Assembly (NCBI GenBank): GCA_012517355.1
Contig: JAAYVD010000137.1
Coordinates: 1-48,984 of the forward strand
DNA length: 48,984 nt
From: Candidatus Rifleibacteriota bacterium
Lineage (GTDB): Bacteria > Muiribacteriota > Ozemobacteria > Ozemobacterales > Ozemobacteraceae
Direction of reading: 5' to 3'
Under the pieces are notes generated by a model. It made no database searches. It had not been told where the DNA came from and worked only from the letters and a program-made list of their open reading frames with translations. Positions 25,494 through 33,309 of the stretch are shown piece after piece. Within the stretch, counting starts at the first letter, position 1. Every line of letters begins with the position of its first letter. The translations under genes were made by a program, and so were the position numbers.

Positions 25494-25700
25494 CCAGGCC
25501 GCGGGCCCCGACTCTGGGCCTTTTTCCCGGCCCCCGCGCCGGGAAGCAGGCGGCTGGTCATGGTCGAGCCGCCGGAAGGAATCCAGCGAAGGGATCGACG
25601 GAAGCGTCGGGCCCGGGGAAGGATCCCGCCTGCGGCCTCCTCTATCCTTGACGGTGGTCAGGGTCTTCGGGAGCATCGAGTCCGGGGGGGGATCCCGTCC

Positions 25701-27863
25701 TCAGGACCCCCGTTCCGGCTGGGGTTTCGTGCGCAGCGACAGCGAGATGCGGCGGCGCTCCTGGTCGACCTCCAGGACGGTGACGAGCACCTGCTGCCGC
25801 ACCTTGACCACCTCGGCCGGGTCCCGGACGAAGCGGTCGGCCAGCTGGCTGACGTGCACCAGGCCGTCCTGGTGGACGCCGATGTCGACGAAGGCCCCGA
25901 ACTTCGTCACGTTGGTGACGATGCCGGGAAGCCGCATGCCGGGCCGCAGGTCGGCCAGGGTGTGGACCCCCTCGGCGAACGAGAACGCCTCGAAGGCGGG
26001 GCGCGGGTCGCGGCCCGGGCGGGCCAGTTCGGCCAGGATGTCGCGGAGGGTCGGCAACCCGACGTCCTCCCCGACGTAGGTCTCGGGCCGGATCTGCGCC
26101 CGCAGGTCCTCGCGGGCCAGCAGGTCGGTCACGCCGCACCCGAGGTCGGCGGCCATGCGCCCGACCAGCGCATACCGTTCGGGATGAACGGCGCTGGCGT
26201 CGAGGGGCTGCTTCCCCCCGCGCACCCGCAAAAAGCCCGCGCACTGTTCGAAGGCCTTGGGACCGAGCCGGGGCACCTTCTTCAACTGGGCCCGCGCCGT
26301 GAACGGGCCGTTCGCGTCGCGCCAGGCGACGATGGCGCGGGCCAGGGCGGGGCCGAGGCCCGAGACGTAGGTCAGCAGGCGCGCCGAGGCAGTGTTGACC
26401 TCGACCCCGACCGCGTTGACGCAGCTGGTCACGGTCTCGTCGAGGGCGGCCGCCAGCCTCTCCTGGTCGACGTCGTGCTGGTATTGCCCCACCCCGATGG
26501 CCTTGGGGTCGATCTTCACCAGTTCGGCGAGCGGGTCGAGCAGCCGCCGGCCGATCGACACCGCGCCGCGCACCGTCACGTCGTGGTCGGGAAACTCCTC
26601 GCGCGCCACCTCGGAGGCCGAGTAGACCGAGGCCCCCGCCTCGTTGACGAGGACGACGGGCAGGGCGGGGTCCAGGCCGGCGGCCCGCACCGCCGCCTCC
26701 GTCTCGCGGCTGCCGGTGCCGTTGCCGATGGCGACCGCCGCCGCGCCGAACCGTCCGACCAGCTCGCGCAGCTGGCGGCAGGCCTCCTGCCGGGCGCCGT
26801 CCGACCCGGTGAAGAACAGCACCGTGTGGTGCAGCAGCCGGCCCTGCGGGTCGAGGCAGACCGTCTTGCACCCGGTGCGGAAGCCGGGGTCGATCGCCAC
26901 CACGCCCTTCTGGCCGAGGGGCGGCGCCAGCAGCAGTTCGCGCAGGTTCTGGGCGAAGACCCGGATCGCCTCCCCGTCGGCCCGTTCCTTGGCCTCGTGC
27001 CGGATCTCGGTCTCGAGGGAAGGGGCCAGCAGGCGCCGGTAGCCGTCGTCGACCGCCTCGCGCACCTGCGCCGACACCCCCGACGCGCCCGTTCCCCGCA
27101 CGAACCGCCGCTGCAGCAGCGCCAGCGCGTGCTCCTCCGGCTGCCGCACCGACACCTTCAGGAACCCTTCGTTCTCTCCGCGCAGCAGCGCCAGCAGCCG
27201 GTGGCTGGGCACCCGCGCCAGCGGCTCGCGCCAGTCGAACCAGTCGCGGAACTTGGCCCCTTCCGCCTCCTTGCCCTTGGCCACCCGCGACTCCACCACC
27301 CCTTCGCGGGCGAACAGGGCGCGGATCTCCTGCCGCGCCTCGGCCTGCTCGCTGACCGTCTCGGCGAGGATGTCCCGCGCCCCCTGCAGGGCCGCCTCCA
27401 GGTCGGCCACGCCCTTCTCCTGGTCGAGGAAGGGCCGGGCGGCGACGACCGGGTCGGTGGCGGGATCCTGGACCAGCAGCAGGTTGGCCAGGGGCTCCAG
27501 GCCGCGCTCGCGGGCGATGCCGGCCCGGGTGCGACGCTTGGGCCGGAACGGCAGGTACAGGTCCTCGAGGACGGTCAGCGAATCGGCGGCGGCGAGCGCC
27601 TTCCCCAGCTCATCGGTCAGCAGATTCCGTTCGGTCAGCGATTCGCGAATGGCGGCCCGCCGGTCGTCGAGCGCCTTCAGTTGCCCGAGGCGGTCCCGGA
27701 TGGCCTGGATGGCCACTTCGTCGAGCGACCCGGTCCGCTCCTTCCGGTAGCGCGCGATGAAGGGGATGGTCGCCCCCTCGTCCAGCAGTTCCCCCACCGC
27801 CCGCACCTGGCTTTCCGCCAGGCGCAGTTCGCCCGCCACCCGGGCCCAGGACGCCGCGTTCAT
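25701..27863 (-). CDS. tex: Tex family S1 RNA-binding transcription accessory protein
   Basis: A 720-aa Tex protein of family-typical length. Order: N-terminal HtH region (IPFIARYRKERTGSLDE near 33-49), YqgF-like RNase H fold (VVAIDPGFRTGCKTVCLD, about 325-460), helix-hairpin-helix segments (VSGLGPALARAIVAWR; KKVPRLGPKAFEQCAGFLRV), and an S1 domain at about 643-712 (KFGAFVDIGVHQDGLVHVSQ). Known members bind nucleic acid and affect transcription and RNA turnover. The ATG is 1 nt after the stop of the beta-lactamase-like gene, so they share a transcript. Confidence 0.96.
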   Translation of the reverse strand: MNAASWARVAGELRLAESQVRAVGELLDEGATIPFIARYRKERTGSLDEVAIQAIRDRLGQLKALDDRRAAIRESLTERNLLTDELGKALAAADSLTVLEDLYLPFRPKRRTRAGIARERGLEPLANLLLVQDPATDPVVAARPFLDQEKGVADLEAALQGARDILAETVSEQAEARQEIRALFAREGVVESRVAKGKEAEGAKFRDWFDWREPLARVPSHRLLALLRGENEGFLKVSVRQPEEHALALLQRRFVRGTGASGVSAQVREAVDDGYRRLLAPSLETEIRHEAKERADGEAIRVFAQNLRELLLAPPLGQKGVVAIDPGFRTGCKTVCLDPQGRLLHHTVLFFTGSDGARQEACRQLRELVGRFGAAAVAIGNGTGSRETEAAVRAAGLDPALPVVLVNEAGASVYSASEVAREEFPDHDVTVRGAVSIGRRLLDPLAELVKIDPKAIGVGQYQHDVDQERLAAALDETVTSCVNAVGVEVNTASARLLTYVSGLGPALARAIVAWRDANGPFTARAQLKKVPRLGPKAFEQCAGFLRVRGGKQPLDASAVHPERYALVGRMAADLGCGVTDLLAREDLRAQIRPETYVGEDVGLPTLRDILAELARPGRDPRPAFEAFSFAEGVHTLADLRPGMRLPGIVTNVTKFGAFVDIGVHQDGLVHVSQLADRFVRDPAEVVKVRQQVLVTVLEVDQERRRISLSLRTKPQPERGS

Positions 27864-27864
27864 G

Positions 27865-29103
27865 TCAGCGGTCGAAGGCGCCCTGCTCGATCAGGCCGAC
27901 GAGCCGCAGCACGAGTTCGTTGAACCGGTCGGTCTCGACCGCCTTGGCGGGGTCGTTGACGGTCGCCGACAGGCAGAAGGTGGCCGAGGCCGGGGCCTTG
28001 CGCAGAAGCATGGTGTAGTTCAAGACTCCGGGTTCCGAGCCGCCCTTGAAGCAGACCTTGAACCAGGCGTCCTTCTGGACGAGGCCGGGGTTGATGCCCA
28101 GCGCGGGGGAGTGCTGCAGGTCGAAGATGACCCGGCAGAGGTCGCGGGTGGGGATGAACCATTCCACTGAATCGACGAGGAAGGGCGAGGTGCGGACGGC
28201 GGCGATGCGCACCGGCTCGGTGGCGATGCCGTCGAGGATCTGGCGGCGGCCGGCGGGGTCGGCCTTGGCGAAGGTCTCGGCGCGGGCGGGGTCGCCGTAC
28301 TTGATGCGGAACATCTCCATGGTGGTCAGGAAGGGGAGCGAGCCCGCCGGGGCCAGGGCCTCGACCGCCTCGCGGCCGAGGAAGTCCATCAGCAGGTCGG
28401 TCGCGGTGTTGTCGCTGATCGAGATCATCAGGTTGGCCAGCGTCGACAGGGTCAGCGGGGTGCCGTCGGGCCACTCCTGCAGGATGCCCGAGGGCAGAGA
28501 CTTTTTCGCGCCGTCGAGCGGGATCGTCTGGCCGGGGCGGGCCTTCCCGGCGGCGATCCGCTCTTCGAGGGCCTTGAGCACGTAGAGTTTGAAGGCCGAC
28601 CCGACGCCAAGGGGTTCGGCGGGGGCCAGCTCGAACACCGGCTCGCCGCCGTCGCGGGTCAGGGCCACCGACACCTTGCCCGGGAGCTTCTTGAACTCGG
28701 CCAGCAGCGTGTCGGGCTGGTCGTCGAAGAAGGTCCACTGGCCGAGCCAGAGACCGTCGACCTTGCCGGCGGCGTCGAGGTGCAGCTTGCAGGGCGCCTT
28801 CCCCTTGGCGAACAGCAGGTCGTAGGAACCGGCGGCCCCGGTGGTCTCGCGGAACCTCCCCAGCTTGTCGAGGTACATCTGCCGGATCTCGTCGATCTTG
28901 GCCGGCGGCACGGCCTTCAGGAAGGCCTCCTGGAAAGCCCCGGCGTGGTCCTTGATGCCGTCCTGGAAGAACGTGCGCAGGAAGGCCACCTCGGGGCCGT
29001 CCGACCCCGGCGCCGCCATCACCGCCACCGGCGTCCAGGCCAGCCCCAGAGCGCCAGCCAGCACCAGCAGGACACCCACCAGGCATGGCTTCATCTGTTT
29101 CAT
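27865..29103 (-). CDS. Secreted class A beta-lactamase-like serine hydrolase
   Basis: A 412-aa exported protein. The signal peptide is CLVGVLLVLAGALGLAWT, cleaved near AVMA. An N-terminal domain of about 110 aa (helical, then beta, NTF2/DUF3887-like in appearance) precedes a penicillin-recognising fold with S169-x-x-K172 (SAFK), S230-D231-N232 and K353-G354-G355. All three active-site elements are present. It may be a beta-lactamase or a peptidoglycan-directed hydrolase; the latter fits the extra domain. ATG at 29103 chosen for GAGGGGACGG upstream; an ATG at 29094 is possible, and the frame stays open through the MKS/MKR repeat further upstream. Confidence 0.85.
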   Translation of the reverse strand: MKQMKPCLVGVLLVLAGALGLAWTPVAVMAAPGSDGPEVAFLRTFFQDGIKDHAGAFQEAFLKAVPPAKIDEIRQMYLDKLGRFRETTGAAGSYDLLFAKGKAPCKLHLDAAGKVDGLWLGQWTFFDDQPDTLLAEFKKLPGKVSVALTRDGGEPVFELAPAEPLGVGSAFKLYVLKALEERIAAGKARPGQTIPLDGAKKSLPSGILQEWPDGTPLTLSTLANLMISISDNTATDLLMDFLGREAVEALAPAGSLPFLTTMEMFRIKYGDPARAETFAKADPAGRRQILDGIATEPVRIAAVRTSPFLVDSVEWFIPTRDLCRVIFDLQHSPALGINPGLVQKDAWFKVCFKGGSEPGVLNYTMLLRKAPASATFCLSATVNDPAKAVETDRFNELVLRLVGLIEQGAFDR

Positions 29104-29195
29104 CCGTCCCCTCGATTTCATCCGTTTCATCGATTTCATCCGTTTCATCGATTTCACCCGTTTCATCGATTTCATCCGTCCCGTCGACTCGATCC
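29100..29195. repeat. 9/18-bp tandem repeat upstream of the beta-lactamase-like gene
   Basis: ATTTCATCCGTTTCATCG-type 18-mers (on the minus strand alternating ATGAAATCG and ATGAAACGG) are repeated for about 95 bp. The repeat is in frame with the gene, would encode alternating Met-Lys-Ser and Met-Lys-Arg, and offers an ATG every 9 bp. Confidence 0.85.
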
Positions 29196-29399
29196 GATTC
29201 ATTCGCCCCCCCCTTTCACCTGCGCTGCCCTTCCGGGTCGCCTGGGGGCATCCTTCGCCCCAGGAAGGCATAGACGCGCGTTTTTCCTGCGTTGCCATTC
29301 CAGGTCTGCCGGGCACAACCCCGGCGGGACCACGGTTCCGACAGTCCCCATGCGGGCCCGCTGCCCCACCGTATCCCATCCCGCCACCCATGTCAAAAC

Positions 29400-29630
29400 C
29401 CCGCCAAGCGTCCCCTCCACCACTCGCTCTCCCTCGTCCTCTGTTTTCTCTTCCTCATAATCCTCTCCTCTCCACCTTCCCCTTCCTCACCACCGACTCC
29501 TCTTCTTCGATTCCTCTCCTTTCTCTGTGCCTCTGAGCCTCTGTGGTGAATTCCTTCTTTGTCCTTCCTTACTTTGTTCTTCCTTCTTTTTCCTTCCTTC
29601 TTTTTCCTTCCTTCTTTCCTTGCCCGCAAA
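29400..29630. repeat. Pyrimidine-rich tract with CCTTCCTTCTTTTT repeats
   Basis: A tract of more than 200 bp, nearly all C and T on the plus strand. It ends in three or four copies of TTCCTTCCTTCTTTT at 29570-29625, preceded by CTCTGTGCCTCTGAGCCTCT. The reverse complement resembles the GGAAGGAAAGAAGGAAAA core of the array at 1-400. No gene. The stretch 29200-29400 before it shows nothing recognisable. Confidence 0.75.
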
Positions 29631-29636
29631 AACCCC

Positions 29637-29665
29637 TTGACAGCCACCCTCGTTTGGACTAGTGT
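29637..29665 (+). promoter_or_regulatory. Promoter of the YtrA-type regulator / ABC operon
   Basis: TTGACA (29637-29642) is a perfect -35. With a 17-bp spacer the -10 is TAGTGT (29660-29665), a poor match that lies inside the operator palindrome. Confidence 0.6.
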
Positions 29666-29685
29666 ATTAGTAGAGTAATACACTA
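29660..29685. promoter_or_regulatory. Operator palindrome for the GntR/YtrA-type regulator
   Basis: TAGTGTATTA (29660-29669) and TAATACACTA (29676-29685) form a perfect 10-bp inverted repeat around GTAGAG. It overlaps the -10 region. The AGTGTA and TACACT ends resemble the described operator of Bacillus subtilis YtrA, with nearly the same spacing. A further half-site, ACACTA, follows at 29689-29694. Autorepression by the gene directly downstream is the simple reading. Confidence 0.8.
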
Positions 29686-29719
29686 AAACACTAGGACGCA
29701 ACCGAAAGGGGGTGCTCGG

Positions 29720-30121
29720 GTGATCAAGGTGGACGAAACAGCCCCGGTTCCCATCTACGTCCAGATCGTCCAGGGGTTCAAACGCGAGATCCTGCGCGGG
29801 GTGTTCGGCCCAGACCATCGGCTGCCGTCGATCCGCGACCTGGCGGTCGAGCTGAAGGTCAACCCCAACACCATCGCCAAGGCCTACCAGGAGATGGAGA
29901 CGCAGGGCATCATCTACTTCAAACGTGGACAGGGCGCCTTCGTGGCGCCCGGCACCGAGGAGGAGCGCATGAAGGAAGCCAGGACCGAGATCAAGCGGCT
30001 TTTCGGGGAGATCCTCGCCATCGCGCGCAGCCTGAACCTGACCGACGAGCAGCTGCAGAGCCTGCTGAACGACCTGCTGGCCGGCCGGACCCACGGCCCC
30101 AAGGCCCGCAAGGAGGCCTGA
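29720..30121 (+). CDS. GntR family (YtrA subfamily) transcriptional regulator
   Basis: A 133-aa regulator with an N-terminal winged helix (about 8-75: PVPIYVQIVQGFKREIL, LPSIRDLAVELKVNPNTIAK) and a short helical tail (about 85-120), the YtrA-type layout without a large ligand domain. Such regulators usually repress an adjacent ABC transporter operon. Start is GTG with GAAAGGGGG upstream. It is 2 bp before the ABC ATPase gene and behind a perfect palindromic operator, so autoregulation of the whole operon is likely. The inducer is unknown; envelope-active compounds are typical. Confidence 0.92.
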   Translation: MIKVDETAPVPIYVQIVQGFKREILRGVFGPDHRLPSIRDLAVELKVNPNTIAKAYQEMETQGIIYFKRGQGAFVAPGTEEERMKEARTEIKRLFGEILAIARSLNLTDEQLQSLLNDLLAGRTHGPKARKEA

Positions 30122-30123
30122 CC

Positions 30124-31020
30124 ATGGACAACACCATCGCCTTCACCGGGCTCACCAAGTCCTTCGGCCGCCTGCCGGTCCTGCGCCAGGTCGGCACCAC
30201 GATCGGCAGCGGCCAGGTGGTCGGCCTGTTCGGCCGCAACGGCGCCGGCAAGACCACCCTGATGCGCATCCTGTACGGCATGATCGGGCCCGACGCCGGC
30301 CAGGCCTCCCTGCTCGGCCTCGACCCCCAGGCCCATCCCGTCGAGGTGCGGCAGCGCGTCGGGCTGGTCAGCGAGGAATGCCACCTCTACCCCTGGATGG
30401 ACGCCAACGCCCTCGAGACCTTCCTGGCGCCCCTCTACCCGAAGTGGGACCGCGAGCTGTTCCGTCGCCACCTGGCCTCGATGGAGGTCCCGCCCGACCG
30501 CCGCGTCGACGCCCTCAGCCGCGGCACGAAGCGCAAGCTGATGCTGAGCCTCGCGCTGGCCGCCCAACCCGAGGTGCTGCTCCTCGACGAGCCGCTCGGC
30601 GGGCTCGACGCCGTGGTGCGCGAACAGATCGTCACCACCCTCATCCATTCCCTCACCGACCACGGGGTCACCATCTTCCTGTCGACCCACGAGATCGAGC
30701 AGTTCGCCAAGGTCTGCGACCGGGTCATCATCCTCTCGCACGGCGGCTTCCTCGTCGACCGCGAGACGGCCGCCCTCACCGACCAGGTGCGCCGCGTCAC
30801 CGCCACCCTCGAGCACCCCGTCGAGGCCGTGCCCGCCCACCCGCAGATCCTGTCCGCCCGCGCCCACGGCACCCAGGTCGAGTTCGTCCTGAACGGCTTC
30901 ACCCAGGAAACCGCCGACGCCATCCTGGCCAACTGGAAGGTGCGCGAGGTGGCGGTGTCGGGCCTGACCCTGCCCGAGATCTTCATCGCCTTCACCGCTG
31001 GGAAGGAGGAAGTGTCATGA
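30124..31020 (+). CDS. ABC transporter ATP-binding protein
   Basis: A 298-aa ATPase. Walker A is GRNGAGKT (37-44), followed by a Q-loop variant in GLVSEECHLYPWM, the signature LSRGTKRKL, Walker B EVLLLDEP, and the switch histidine in STHEIEQ. The signature departs from LSGGQ, as in many YtrB/CcmA-type exporters. A C-terminal extension of about 80 aa follows. It energises one or both of the ABC-2 permeases downstream; its stop overlaps the permease ATG (ATGA). Confidence 0.94.
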   Translation: MDNTIAFTGLTKSFGRLPVLRQVGTTIGSGQVVGLFGRNGAGKTTLMRILYGMIGPDAGQASLLGLDPQAHPVEVRQRVGLVSEECHLYPWMDANALETFLAPLYPKWDRELFRRHLASMEVPPDRRVDALSRGTKRKLMLSLALAAQPEVLLLDEPLGGLDAVVREQIVTTLIHSLTDHGVTIFLSTHEIEQFAKVCDRVIILSHGGFLVDRETAALTDQVRRVTATLEHPVEAVPAHPQILSARAHGTQVEFVLNGFTQETADAILANWKVREVAVSGLTLPEIFIAFTAGKEEVS

Positions 31021-33209
31021 TGTCGATCTTGTACAAGGAATACCTCGAACACCGCCTCTTCTTCCTCCTGATGGTCCTGACCGGCTTGGGCTCCCTGGTC
31101 ATCGCCCGCTGGGCCCGGGTGCTGGACAACGGCACCGGCATCGTCCTGCTGTTCCTGCTCGAGGCCCCGATCCTGACCTACGTGGTCGCCCACCAGGCCG
31201 TCTTCCGCGAGTTCCAACAGGGAACCCTGCCCTTCCTGGCCGGCCTTCCCCTCGGCCGCAGCCGGGTCTGGCTGGCCAAGGCCCTGTTCGCCGGCCTGTT
31301 CGCCGCCGCCCTCTACCTCGCCTTCGCCCTGCTGGGAACCGCTTTCGGCCTGACCCTCGAACCGATCCGGTTCGACCGTCTCGACCTGTTCGTGTTCCGC
31401 AACGCCATGGCGTTGTGCGGAATCCCCGTCCTGGTCGTGGCTGTCGGCCTGTTCACCACGCTGCTGCTGCCGGAGGGCGGGGCCCTGCTGGCCATCGTCT
31501 TCACGGCCACTACCGCCCTGGTGGGCTACGCCACCCACGCCCTGGCAGGCATGAACCTGCTCCTCCTCGAGGTCCTGGTCGTCGTCGCCCTGCTGGCCAC
31601 CTCCTGGTACACCTTCGTCACCGGCAACCTGTTCTCCGCCTGGCGCCTGGCGCTGCGGGCCGTGCTGGTCCTGGCCGCCTGCGTGGCCGCGGGAACCCTG
31701 CTCTGGGTGGGCATCGATACCCTGGCCGAAGGGGCGGTCCGCCTGGAGATCCCTGAGCAGTTGAGGGGATCCGTCACCGAGGACGGCCGGAGGTTCTTTG
31801 GCCAGGTGTCGGCAACGGCCGCCCTCTGGGACACCATCCCCGCCGACAGCTACCAGCGGGCGGTGGAGATCGACCTCGCCACCGGCCGCGGCCGGCCGGT
31901 CGCCCGCCGCACCACCGCGGCCGGAATGCCGACCCGCGACGGCCGCGGCCTGTTCGCCTACGATCCCTGGGTCTGGCCGGGCGTGGCCGCGCGCCAGGAC
32001 CTGCTGTTTTTAGACCTGGCCGACGGCGGCCGGGAGCGACGGGTCGACCGGGAGGCGGTTCCCCACTTCCTGCTGCCCGACGACACCCTCCTCTACACGC
32101 GTTTCAGCACCCCCGGGGGTCACTCGCTGTCCGAGATCTGCCGCTGGAGCCCGGCTCGGGGAACACACCCGCTGACCGCCTTCCCCACCCGCGAATTCCG
32201 CGGCCCCTGGCCGGTCCGGTTGTTCTCCGCCATGCTGCTGGTCGCCCGCGAGGGGAAGACACCGTCCCGGCTGCTCTCCCTCGCCGACGGGGCCCTCCTG
32301 CCCATCCCGCTGCCGCCCGGGGCCACCCTGGCCGCCGAGACCTCCCGGTTCGCCGTGTTCGGCATCCATCGCAGCGGCCGGCTCTGGAACACCAGCGCGG
32401 GGACGACCTGGTTCGCCCTCGACGCCTCCGGCACCCGGCGCGACCTTCCCGGCCTGCCGCCCCAGGCCGAGCTGCGCGGAACCCTTCCCGACGGGCGGCT
32501 GCTCGTGCGCACCGAGAGCGCGGAACGGGTCGCCATGGGCCGGCCCCGCACGACCACCCTGTCCACCTACCGGGTGGAGGACGGAGCCAGCCAGACCCTC
32601 GCCGTGTTCCAGGACGTCACGGTCGTGACCCACCTGGCCCCCGACGGCGGCTACGTCGTCTGCGAGCTGGTCGCCGAGAACCGCGCCTGGACCTGGCTCG
32701 ACCTCGCCGCTCTGCCCCCGGCCGGATCGGCGAACGACCGGGAGTCCGGCCACGCCGCGCCCCTCAGCGGATCGACGGTCACGCCGGCCAAGGACCTGGT
32801 TGGAAACCGACCGGCAGGCGGCGACCAGGCCGCGACCGAAAGCCGACTCCCGAGCGGCGGTCAGCCCACCGGGGCAGGCCAACCTGGGAACCCCGACCAA
32901 CCAGCCACCCACCGCCAACTCGCGCCTGGCGGCCAGCTGGTGCCTGGCGGCCAGGCCGCGCCGGAGCCGGCCACCACCCCGGTGACCACCCCGCCCGCGA
33001 CGGCCCTGTTCCCCGCCCCGGTCACCGGCGAACCCGCGCCGGCCCTTTCCCCCACCCCGATCCGGCTCCCTGGCGACGGGTTCCGGACGGTGATCTGCCG
33101 CCCGGGCCACCAGGCCCTGTTCTACGGGAAGGTCGGCGCCGCGGGCGAACTGTGGGAGGCCGACCTGCGCCAGGGATCGACCCGGCGGCGCTGGGCCCTC
33201 ACCTTCTGA
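31017..33209 (+). CDS. ABC-2 type permease fused to a C-terminal beta-propeller-like domain
   Basis: A 730-aa protein. Residues 1-245 form a six-TM ABC-2-type permease (MSILYKEYLEHRLFFLLMVL; GTLPFLAGLPLGRSRVWLAK). The rest is a large soluble region with repeated blade-like segments (YQRAVEIDLATGRGRPVAR; SEICRWSPARGTHPLTAF; LPDGRLLVRTESAERVAM) that looks like a beta-propeller. Around residues 570-680 a Pro/Gly/Ala/Gln-rich linker (GGQLVPGGQAAPEP type) interrupts it before a last blade. The domain follows the final TM segment and I infer it lies outside the cytoplasm. ATGATG start overlapping the ATPase stop. Confidence 0.82.
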   Translation: MMSILYKEYLEHRLFFLLMVLTGLGSLVIARWARVLDNGTGIVLLFLLEAPILTYVVAHQAVFREFQQGTLPFLAGLPLGRSRVWLAKALFAGLFAAALYLAFALLGTAFGLTLEPIRFDRLDLFVFRNAMALCGIPVLVVAVGLFTTLLLPEGGALLAIVFTATTALVGYATHALAGMNLLLLEVLVVVALLATSWYTFVTGNLFSAWRLALRAVLVLAACVAAGTLLWVGIDTLAEGAVRLEIPEQLRGSVTEDGRRFFGQVSATAALWDTIPADSYQRAVEIDLATGRGRPVARRTTAAGMPTRDGRGLFAYDPWVWPGVAARQDLLFLDLADGGRERRVDREAVPHFLLPDDTLLYTRFSTPGGHSLSEICRWSPARGTHPLTAFPTREFRGPWPVRLFSAMLLVAREGKTPSRLLSLADGALLPIPLPPGATLAAETSRFAVFGIHRSGRLWNTSAGTTWFALDASGTRRDLPGLPPQAELRGTLPDGRLLVRTESAERVAMGRPRTTTLSTYRVEDGASQTLAVFQDVTVVTHLAPDGGYVVCELVAENRAWTWLDLAALPPAGSANDRESGHAAPLSGSTVTPAKDLVGNRPAGGDQAATESRLPSGGQPTGAGQPGNPDQPATHRQLAPGGQLVPGGQAAPEPATTPVTTPPATALFPAPVTGEPAPALSPTPIRLPGDGFRTVICRPGHQALFYGKVGAAGELWEADLRQGSTRRRWALTF

Positions 33210-33309
33210 GGCATCCGGACGGCCGGGCCCCGCGCCTGCCCAGGACGGGCGGGCAACGGGGCCGGCCAGAGAAGCGGCGGGCCGCCGGCCTGCCGACGAG
33301 GAGGAACCC

